Positions 1-5,320 of a stretch of 6,116 nt of DNA are shown piece by piece (position 1 is the stretch's first letter; each line of letters begins with the position of its first letter). The stretch comes from DATILI01 sp035476635 (GTDB taxonomy: Bacteria > Pseudomonadota > Gammaproteobacteria > Burkholderiales > Burkholderiaceae_C), in contig DATILI010000046.1 of assembly GCA_035476635.1 (NCBI GenBank), positions 1-6,116 of the forward strand. The letters are read 5' to 3'. The notes beneath the pieces were generated by a model. That model did not search any database and was not told the DNA's origin. It worked only from the letters and a program-made list of their open reading frames with translations. A program made the translations under genes and the position numbers.

Positions 1-99
1 TCCGAGGCGGTACTGGACATCCTGCCCTCGCCGCAGCGTGGGCCGTTTACCAAGGAAGATGGCGAAGTGGTCATCGATGCGAACGGCAAGCGTGTCTGA
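1..99 (+). CDS. arsC: Arsenate reductase ArsC, glutaredoxin type (C-terminal end only)
   Basis: Frame 1 is open from the left edge to a TGA at 97-99 and encodes 32 residues. They closely match the C-terminal end of plasmid R773-type ArsC (about 141 residues): SEAVLDILPSPQRGPFTKED followed by GEVVIDANGKRV. ArsC reduces arsenate to arsenite in the cytoplasm, using glutathione and glutaredoxin, so that arsenite can be pumped out by ArsB or Acr3. The catalytic Cys near residue 12 and the oxyanion-binding arginines lie outside the window, so activity cannot be judged. The stop codon overlaps a GTG (92-94) that can start the following arsH remnant, a typical coupled-operon overlap. Identification is from remembered family sequence and is quite specific despite the short length. 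The gene continues to the left. Confidence 0.87.
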   Translation, partial: SEAVLDILPSPQRGPFTKEDGEVVIDANGKRV

Positions 100-565
100 A
101 CGGAATCTGCCCTCATCGAATCTCGACGCCGGTTCCTACAAAGTTCCCAGCTTCGAGGCACTGGCGCCTTCGACGCGCATGATCACGATCCCGAACCAGA
201 GCTCTGTCGCCAAGGCCTTCCTGGAGTTCGACGAGGCAGGCCGCATGAAGCCTTCGTCCTACTACGACCGCGTGGTCGATGTCATGGAGGAACTGGTCAA
301 GTTCACCTTGCCCACGCGCGATGTGTCACCCTATCTGGTGGATCGTTACAGCGAGCGCAAGGACACAACGGCCGCCGGCGCCGGCGTGCCACAGCAGTTG
401 CTACCGCTGTCCGCCGGGTCCACGGCGTCCAGGCCGCAGACGCCGGTTTCAGGAAGTTCCAGCTCCACGCGATCGGCCGCCTGCAGATCGCCTGCAATGG
501 CCGCCACGACCGAGCGCGCCTGCTCGAAACCGGTGGCCATCAGGAAGGTCGGCGCACGGCCATAG
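92..565 (+). pseudogene. arsH: ArsH remnant: central flavodoxin core deleted, 3' end lost
   Basis: ArsH is normally an NADPH-dependent FMN reductase of about 230-240 residues that oxidises trivalent organoarsenicals. From GTG 92, codons 1-28 resemble its N-terminal tail (LPSSNLDAGSYKVPSFEALA). The next codons jump straight to the late conserved block RMITIPNQSSVAKAF, then EFDEAGRMKPSSYYDRVVDV, MEELVKFTLPTRD and YLVDRYSERK, ending near 361. About 115 residues expected between the blocks are absent, including the glycine/serine-rich FMN phosphate loop and the core sheet. The junction at about 173-179 stays in frame. After SERK the usual ArsH ending is missing. The frame runs on to TAG 563-565 through DNA antisense to the oxidoreductase gene, adding about 67 unrelated residues. 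GTG overlaps the arsC stop; ATG 77 is an alternative in-frame start. ArsH resemblance is certain, loss of flavin reductase function is very likely, and the exact deletion size is estimated from memory. Confidence 0.82.
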
Positions 566-2133
566 CTCTTGACGCCCAGTGAATAGAAGCCGGGCTCTGG
601 GTGCGACAGCTCGCGATGCCCGTGTGGTCGCACGGTGCCGCAGCTGTGCAGATTTGGATCGATCAGCGGTCCCAGCGCTTCAGCGGACTCCAGCCAGGGA
701 TCAAGCTTCAGGCGCAACTCGCCGGTCATGGTCAGATTCGGACGTTGGCCCGTTGCGCAAATGATTTCGTCAATACCGGCCAGCGTGGCCGGCCCACCTT
801 CGGCGTCCAGGCCGACGATGGTGATCGCACCGTTTTCGCGGCGCAGCTCCGTGATGCGCAAGCCGGCGATGAACTCCAGCGTGCCATCGTCGCGCAAGGC
901 TTTGAGGGACGTACCGAGTTGGCCGCGTGCGGGAAGAGCGTCTGCGGCCCCGCCGCCAAAGACGCGCGTCAGCACCGGCGAGCGTACGGTCCAGGCCAGG
1001 CGCGTGCCCGCTGCTTGCTTGGCCAGGTCGGCGAGGGCCAGGAGCGCGTTCGCTGCTGAGTGACCAGCGCCCACCACCAGTATGCGTTTTCCTGCATAGC
1101 GTGAGCGGTGCTGGCCGAGCACGTCAGGGATGCCGTAGAAGATCGCGTCCTGCAACTCAGCCTCGCCCAAGGCGGGCAGGCCATTGGCACCAATAGGGTT
1201 CGGAGTGTTCCAGGTGCCGGTGGCGTCGATCACTGCCCGGGCGCGCAGCTCGATGGGCTTGCCATCCCGGGTGGCGCGGATCACGAATGCGGCCTTGTCG
1301 CGACCCGTGGTCTTGACCTTGTCGAAGCCTTCGCGGCTGACGGACTGCACCTTGGTGTTCAGCTGCAGCGCGCGCGCGACCTGCGGCAAGGCCGCGAACG
1401 GTTGCAGCACTTTGCGAACGATGTCGCCCGCTGGCGGCAACTCATCGGCTGGCGGCGGCGTCCAACCCGTGGGCTCCAAGAGCTTTGCCATGGCCTGGTC
1501 GACGTTGTACTGCCAGGGAGAGAACAGCTTCACGTGGCCGTAGTCCAGCAGGTTCGCACCCACCTGCGCACCAGCTTCCAGCACGATGGGTTCGATGCCG
1601 CGCTCGATCAGGCGCGCCGCGGCGGCCAGCCCGACAGGACCGGCACCCAGCACCGCCACTGGTAGCGTGGCGTCCATTGCCGGCGTGTCGATCAGCGTCA
1701 GCGACATCAGCGCAGCACACGCGGGACATGCGCCCTGGAACTCAGCAGATGCATGAAGCGCCGCAGGTGCGTTTTCTCGCGGGCCGCGCTTGAAGCCAAA
1801 CTGCGCGAAGTATTCGGGCGCGGTGACCGAGAGGAGATACATCTTGGCAATCTGGCGGCGCCTGGCTTCTTGCAGAAGGCGCGAGACCAGTAGCTTGCCA
1901 ATGCCCTGGCGCTGCAGGCCAGGCGCAATGGCGACCGAACGCAGCAGCGCGAGATCACCATAGACCTCGGCTCCTGCGGTTCCGATGATTTCCTTGCCTT
2001 GCGTGGCCAGCAGGTAGGTAGCCAGATGGTCCTGCGCGCCGTCCAGCGGGAGCTTGTTGGCCTCCAGCAGCGCGGCGATTGCCGGCCAGTCGGATGGGGT
2101 GGCGGGACGCAGGGAGATGCTTGAGATCGACAT
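346..2133 (-). CDS. ArsN2-like GNAT acetyltransferase fused to FAD/NAD(P)H oxidoreductase
   Basis: The 595-residue product has two parts. Residues 1-145 are a GNAT acetyltransferase like ArsN2 of arsenic operons: LRPATPSDW start, GDLALLRSVAIAP strand, and acetyl-CoA loop QRQGIG at 74-79. Residues 157-560 are a two-dinucleotide flavoprotein resembling ArsO and flavin monooxygenases: FAD loop GAGPVG 163-168, IDATGTWNTPNPIG 302-315, NAD(P)H loop GAGHSA 355-360, and CATGQ 459-463. A tail holds Cys566, Cys580 and Cys581, possibly for metalloid binding. ATG 2133 is preferred over ATG 2148 because AAGGA lies 6 nt upstream. The gene lies 190 bp downstream of arsR on the same strand and probably shares its promoter. 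Related proteins, as I recall them, continue past the CCG-PAPA motif with more cysteines. Here the sequence ends with AAVVSLRSL inside the arsH remnant, so the C-terminus is probably shortened. Substrates are unknown; a role in arsenic resistance is inferred from context. Confidence 0.86.
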   Translation of the reverse strand: MSISSISLRPATPSDWPAIAALLEANKLPLDGAQDHLATYLLATQGKEIIGTAGAEVYGDLALLRSVAIAPGLQRQGIGKLLVSRLLQEARRRQIAKMYLLSVTAPEYFAQFGFKRGPRENAPAALHASAEFQGACPACAALMSLTLIDTPAMDATLPVAVLGAGPVGLAAAARLIERGIEPIVLEAGAQVGANLLDYGHVKLFSPWQYNVDQAMAKLLEPTGWTPPPADELPPAGDIVRKVLQPFAALPQVARALQLNTKVQSVSREGFDKVKTTGRDKAAFVIRATRDGKPIELRARAVIDATGTWNTPNPIGANGLPALGEAELQDAIFYGIPDVLGQHRSRYAGKRILVVGAGHSAANALLALADLAKQAAGTRLAWTVRSPVLTRVFGGGAADALPARGQLGTSLKALRDDGTLEFIAGLRITELRRENGAITIVGLDAEGGPATLAGIDEIICATGQRPNLTMTGELRLKLDPWLESAEALGPLIDPNLHSCGTVRPHGHRELSHPEPGFYSLGVKSYGRAPTFLMATGFEQARSVVAAIAGDLQAADRVELELPETGVCGLDAVDPADSGSNCCGTPAPAAVVSLRSL

Positions 2134-2231
2134 TCGGATTCCTTTCATTCAGATGACACGGGCAAAAGCTCACCCCGACGCCATCGCGAAGCGCCTGCAT
2201 GAGCAACAAATACGAGAGTTCGAAGGTCCTG

Positions 2232-2248
2232 CTTCAGGTCGCCTGAAG
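2232..2248. repeat. Perfect 7-bp inverted repeat between arsR and the fusion gene
   Basis: CTTCAGG-TCG-CCTGAAG forms a perfect stem of 7 with a 3-base loop. It sits in the 190-bp gap between the arsR stop (2324) and the fusion-gene start (2133). On the transcribed - strand no T-run follows it, so it is not a standard intrinsic terminator. It could be an mRNA stability or processing hairpin, or chance. The rest of the gap shows no convincing gene; a 19-codon ATG frame at 2256-2315 has no good ribosome binding site. Confidence 0.4.
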
Positions 2249-2323
2249 ATCCGGGCTACGGATGGTGCTGATCGCCACCGAAGGCGAACAGTAGGTTTGC
2301 TTCGAGGCAGGCCATGGCGCGCT

Positions 2324-2647
2324 TCAGCATTCGCAACTGGAAGCACTTTGAGCAGCCTGCGGCTGCCCCTGGCAACAGTTCATCGTCATGAACGACAACA
2401 AGGCGTTCATCTGTTCATAGGACGCACGGTAGATCAAACTCCTGCCATCGCGCTCCTGCGTCACGAGCCCGGCGTTGAGGAGCTCCTTCAAGTGGAACGA
2501 CAAGGTCGCAGCCGGTGTTTCCAGCAACTCGACCAGCGCACCCGGCGTCATTCCCGCTTCGCCAGCGACCACGAGCGCGCGAAAGGTTTTCAGGCGTACC
2601 GGCTGCGCGAGTGCCGCCAAGGCTTTGATGACTGCTGTTTCTTCCAT
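2324..2647 (-). CDS. arsR: ArsR-family As(III)-responsive repressor
   Basis: This is a 107-residue winged-helix repressor of the ArsR/SmtB family, of usual length. Residues about 34-60 form the helix-turn-helix (TPGALVELLETPAATLSFHL), followed by KELLNAGLV and the wing QERDGRSLIYRA at 64-75. The classic alpha-3 metal site ELCVCDL is absent. Instead the C-terminus carries Cys91, Cys92, Cys105 and Cys107 after MTMN, resembling the C-terminal arsenite site of Acidithiobacillus ferrooxidans ArsR (Cys95, Cys96, Cys102). The family represses its own operon and leaves DNA when As(III) binds. ATG 2647 is the only standard start before an in-frame stop upstream. No Shine-Dalgarno precedes it, and the start codon lies inside the predicted operator. 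The fusion gene follows downstream on the same strand. Confidence 0.93.
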   Translation of the reverse strand: MEETAVIKALAALAQPVRLKTFRALVVAGEAGMTPGALVELLETPAATLSFHLKELLNAGLVTQERDGRSLIYRASYEQMNALLSFMTMNCCQGQPQAAQSASSCEC

Positions 2648-2669
2648 TATTCGATAATAGTCGAATAAT
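2646..2669. promoter_or_regulatory. Predicted ArsR operator (9-bp inverted repeat)
   Basis: ATTATTCGA (2646-2654) and TCGAATAAT (2661-2669) form a perfect 9-bp inverted repeat around a 6-bp AT-rich spacer. Size and composition fit an ArsR/SmtB dimer site. It covers the predicted arsR -10 box and reaches the first bases of the arsR start codon, so bound ArsR would block RNA polymerase. Function is inferred from symmetry and position. Confidence 0.78.
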
Positions 2670-2682
2670 CAAATTGATGCAA
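2654..2682 (-). promoter_or_regulatory. Predicted sigma-70 promoter of arsR
   Basis: On the - strand a -35-like TTGCAT (2682-2677) is separated by exactly 17 bp from TATTAT (2659-2654), one mismatch from consensus. Transcription would start around 2647-2648, at or one base before the arsR ATG, predicting a leaderless mRNA. The -35 is weak (3 of 6), as is common for promoters kept tight by a repressor. Confidence 0.6.
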
Positions 2683-2714
2683 ACCAGTTTCGGGTTGCTA
2701 CAGCCGCTGCGCGT

Positions 2715-2739
2715 AAAAAAGCCCGACCGGGTCGGGCTT
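2715..2739 (-). terminator. Rho-independent terminator of phoX
   Basis: Read on the - strand, AAGCCCGA, a CCCGG loop and TCGGGCTT make an 8-bp GC-rich stem, followed directly by T residues (2720-2715). It lies about 55 nt past the phoX stop codon and just upstream of the arsR promoter, so it separates the two transcription units. A second small stem (GCCCG/CGGGC, 2756-2771) lies between it and phoX. Confidence 0.88.
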
Positions 2740-2793
2740 GAACGTTGGGTACTGCGCCCGCTCGGACGGGCAGCAGGGTCCGCGCGTAAGGGA

Positions 2794-5019
2794 TCAGCTA
2801 CCGATTCGCCCGCCGTCGTTCTTGGTGATCACGATCGTCGCCGAGCGCGGGCGTTTGCCTGCACCGTAGCCAGCATTGCTGGGCCATTGGCTGGTGTATT
2901 TGGTCGTATCGCTCAGATTGGCCTGCGCGGTAGTCTCGCCCGGGTGCTGGATGTTGATGAACATGGTCTTGCCATCCGGCGTTTCGCATAGCCCCGTGAT
3001 TTCGCAGGCCGCGGGACCCACCAGGAAGCGCTTGAGCGTGGTCGCGGTCGGCGCTTTGCCGACGTTGGTGACAACGTCGAGCTTGCTGCCGTCGGCCTTG
3101 GTGTAGCTCAAGGTCTTCTTGGCACCATCGCCCACCTGGCCGGGCACAGCTGCCAGCATCATGCAGTTGGTGACATCGGTGAAGGCACCGTCATCGGTCT
3201 GGATCCAGCAAATGCCGGTGGCAGGGCTGAACACCAATCCGTCTGGGCTGGAAAAGTCTTGATCAGCGGTCAAGCTGGAGATGTTCACCAGTGCCTTGTC
3301 GGCACCAGCCTCGGCCCCGAAGAGGTAGATGTCCCAGGTGAAAGCGGTTGCCGATCCGCCTGCGGAGCCTTCCTTCATGCGCAGCAGATGGCCATTGGGG
3401 TTGCCGGCTTGCGCAGTGGTGCCCTTCATGTCGGTGTAGACGCGCGGGTTGGCGCTGTCCGGCGCGAGCTGGGAGCCCGTGGGCTCGACGCGACGGTCAC
3501 TGTTGTTCGTCAGCGTCTGGTAGATCTCGCCGTTGGCTGGGTTCACGCTGCCCCACTCAGGACGGTCCATTTTGGTGGCGCCCACTGCATCGCCAGCGAG
3601 GCGCGCATTCACCACCACATCGGCCTGGTCGGCGAACTTGTAGCCCGCATAGTTGGCCACGGCGGTGTTGCTGAGCGTCAGCTCGATCCACTGGCCGGAG
3701 CCGTCGGCGTTGAACTTGGCGACAAAGAGTTTGCCGCTGTCGAGGTATTTGTCGCCGGTTGCCATGCGGTCTGCGGGATTCGCATCGGCGGCGGACCACA
3801 ACGCAGTGGAGACGTACTTGTACATGTACTCGTTGCGCGCATCGTCACCCATGTACACCACGAGCGGTTGGCCGACCACGGGCGTGCCGAAGGCGGCGCT
3901 CTCATGGGCGAAGCGACCCAAGCCGGTACGCTTTTTGGCCGACTTTGTCTTGTCGATCGCGTCGATCTCAACGATGTAGCCCATGCCATTCATTTCGTTG
4001 CGGTAGTCGTCGCTGCCATTGGTCGATGCGCCCAGCTTGCTGTTGATCCAGCGCGCGTACTTGTCTTCCGAGCCGCCGCTTTCCCAGCCATGGCGCGAGG
4101 CTGCGCCCTGCGTGCGGCCATAGCGCTTCAAGGAGGTGACGCTCTTGTCGTTGCCGCGAGCCGTGTCGTCGGTCGCCGCGCGCGTGAAGTAGCCAAACCA
4201 GTTTTCTTCACCGGTCAAGAACGTACCCCAGGGCGTCTTGCCGGTTCCGCAATTGTTCAAGGTACCGCGCGTCTTGGTGCCGGTCGGCGAAAACTTGGTG
4301 ACCATCAAGGCATTGCCGCGCGCGGGACCCGCAATCTCGATGTCGCTCAGGGCAGTGAGGCGGAAATTGAACGCCGAGTCCTGAACGGTGGCCCACTTGC
4401 CAGCGCTCTTCTTGACTTCCACGACGGAGATGCCGTGCATTGCGACTTCCTTGTCGATCTCAGCGGCCGGCCGGGGCAAGGTGTTCGTGCCGCCATTGGC
4501 GTGCACGAAGAAGGAACTCAGTTTTTCGTTGGTCGTGGCTTCATGGTTCATAGCCAGCAAGCCGCGGTCGATCGAGCTGGTAGAGAGCTTGCCGTCTGCA
4601 CCCAGGCCGAACCATTCCATGCCGTCATGATGGTCGCCAGCGCGGTTCTCGAAATTGGCATCCGTGCCATCGTTTTTGTAGGCCGCAGTGCCAGCGTTCA
4701 ACGGATCGCCCAGCGCGTAAAGCACGCTGGCCGAATAGCCTGCGGGCACCACGACGGCGTCTGCCAGGCTCTTGGCAACTGCCGTGAAGCCAAGCAACTT
4801 CTCAGCCGCAGGGGTCTCCGACGTTGCACCATCGCCACCGCCGCAGGCGGCTACGCCGAAGCCACCGAGCACTGCCGTGCCAACCGTACCGACACTCCCG
4901 CGGAGCAAGCCACGACGGCTCAACCGAGCAGCCAGGACCGAATCAAATGTCGGGTTGGCCGACGTGTTTGAATTCTCATCATTGAAATCGACCGCAACCA
5001 GGTCGGTGGAGCTCTTCAT
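2794..5019 (-). CDS. phoX: PhoX-family alkaline phosphatase, Tat-exported, probable lipoprotein
   Basis: The 741-residue protein belongs to the PhoX/DUF839 family, secreted phosphatases that release phosphate from phosphomonoesters and use Fe(III) and Ca(II) rather than zinc. Family blocks are MNHE (157-160), RGTLNNCGTG (251-260) leading to PWGTFLTGEEN with Cys257 and Glu271-Glu272, GRFAHESAAF, YMGDDARNEYMYKYV, RPEWGSVNPANGEIYQTLTN and the late FINIQHPG. Cys257 corresponds to the iron-binding cysteine of characterised PhoX. The N-terminus has a Tat motif SRRGLLRG at 34-41, a hydrophobic stretch, and VAAC with Cys59, which fits a lipobox, so the enzyme may be membrane-anchored. ATG 5019 has AAGGA 7 nt upstream. 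The gene appears to be transcribed alone and ends at a strong terminator. PhoB control is usual for the family, but I see no clear Pho box. Length and motifs indicate an intact gene. Confidence 0.94.
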   Translation of the reverse strand: MKSSTDLVAVDFNDENSNTSANPTFDSVLAARLSRRGLLRGSVGTVGTAVLGGFGVAACGGGDGATSETPAAEKLLGFTAVAKSLADAVVVPAGYSASVLYALGDPLNAGTAAYKNDGTDANFENRAGDHHDGMEWFGLGADGKLSTSSIDRGLLAMNHEATTNEKLSSFFVHANGGTNTLPRPAAEIDKEVAMHGISVVEVKKSAGKWATVQDSAFNFRLTALSDIEIAGPARGNALMVTKFSPTGTKTRGTLNNCGTGKTPWGTFLTGEENWFGYFTRAATDDTARGNDKSVTSLKRYGRTQGAASRHGWESGGSEDKYARWINSKLGASTNGSDDYRNEMNGMGYIVEIDAIDKTKSAKKRTGLGRFAHESAAFGTPVVGQPLVVYMGDDARNEYMYKYVSTALWSAADANPADRMATGDKYLDSGKLFVAKFNADGSGQWIELTLSNTAVANYAGYKFADQADVVVNARLAGDAVGATKMDRPEWGSVNPANGEIYQTLTNNSDRRVEPTGSQLAPDSANPRVYTDMKGTTAQAGNPNGHLLRMKEGSAGGSATAFTWDIYLFGAEAGADKALVNISSLTADQDFSSPDGLVFSPATGICWIQTDDGAFTDVTNCMMLAAVPGQVGDGAKKTLSYTKADGSKLDVVTNVGKAPTATTLKRFLVGPAACEITGLCETPDGKTMFINIQHPGETTAQANLSDTTKYTSQWPSNAGYGAGKRPRSATIVITKNDGGRIGS

Positions 5020-5026
5020 CGCACGA

Positions 5027-5031
5027 TCCTT
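5027..5031 (-). promoter_or_regulatory. phoX ribosome binding site
   Basis: AAGGA on the - strand lies 7 nt before ATG 5019 and supports this start. The Tat motif beginning only at residue 34 gives a long n-region, which is normal for PhoX proteins. Confidence 0.75.
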
Positions 5032-5219
5032 GTAGATATTTGGAATCGTGGAATCTAACGGCGGCGTATTACGCGCCTGTGACTACTGCGATTTGGGGCG
5101 CTGAGCACCGCAGGGAAAAGCTGTTGCCAGCAAATTTTGGTCCCCACTTTCGTAGTGGAGCTGCGAGCTGGAGCTGTGCCGCCAGAGAGTCGCAAGTAAA
5201 TCAATCATCTACGAAACTA
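5032..5219. other. phoX upstream region with short repeats
   Basis: No gene is supported in this gap between the tRNA and phoX. It contains a tandem TGGAATC pair (5041-5047 and 5049-5055), a palindrome GCGTA-T-TACGC (5064-5074), a hairpin CCACT/AGTGG (5144-5158) and three copies of GAGCTG (5158-5176). It must hold the phoX promoter unless phoX is read through from the tRNA, but no clear -35/-10 pair or Pho box (paired CTGTCAT-like repeats) is visible. Confidence 0.5.
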
Positions 5220-5293
5220 TGGAGCGGGTGAAGGGAATCGAACCCTCGTATGAAGCTTGGGAAGCTGCCGTTCTACCATTGAACTACACCCGC
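5220..5293 (-). tRNA. tRNA-Gly(CCC)
   Basis: The - strand folds as a full cloverleaf. The acceptor GCGGGTG pairs perfectly with CACCCGC, the D-stem is GTTC/GAAC, the anticodon loop is TTCCCAA with CCC at 5261-5259, the T-stem is GAGGG/CCCTT around TTCGATT, the discriminator is T and the CCA is encoded (5222-5220). The variable loop has 4 bases. The anticodon stem GCAGC/GCTTC contains one C-U mismatch (28-42). CCC reads GGG codons. It sits 27 bp downstream of the CHAD gene. Confidence 0.95.
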
Positions 5294-5303
5294 GTTGCGA
5301 TGC

Positions 5304-5309
5304 ATTATA
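5304..5309 (-). promoter_or_regulatory. -10 box of the tRNA-Gly promoter
   Basis: A perfect TATAAT on the - strand ends 10 bp before the first tRNA base, giving a leader of a few bases. With a 17-bp spacer the -35 would be TACTGG (5332-5327), a weak match lying inside the end of the CHAD gene. The tRNA therefore probably has its own promoter. Confidence 0.65.
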
Positions 5310-5320
5310 AGGAGCCCGGC

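Noticed and set aside
2256..2315. 19-codon small frame between arsR and the fusion gene (- strand)
   Set aside because: It has no good ribosome binding site and no recognisable sequence; chance is sufficient.
2054..2668. 204-codon + strand frame across the arsR region
   Set aside because: It is antisense to arsR and the start of the fusion gene, both of which have clear family motifs. No ribosome binding site or recognisable domain supports it.
3259..4971. 570-codon open frame on the + strand opposite phoX
   Set aside because: It is wholly antisense to a clear PhoX gene, its product resembles no family I know, and long antisense frames are common in GC-rich genes with strong third-position bias.
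5071..5100. Possible Pho box around CTGTGAC upstream of phoX
   Set aside because: Only one half-site resembles the CTGTCAT consensus; the second half at the proper spacing does not match.
5220..5293. tRNA-Gly as the attachment site of an integrated island carrying the ars genes
   Set aside because: No direct repeat of the tRNA 3' end was noticed elsewhere in the window, no integrase is present, and phoX lies between the tRNA and the ars genes.
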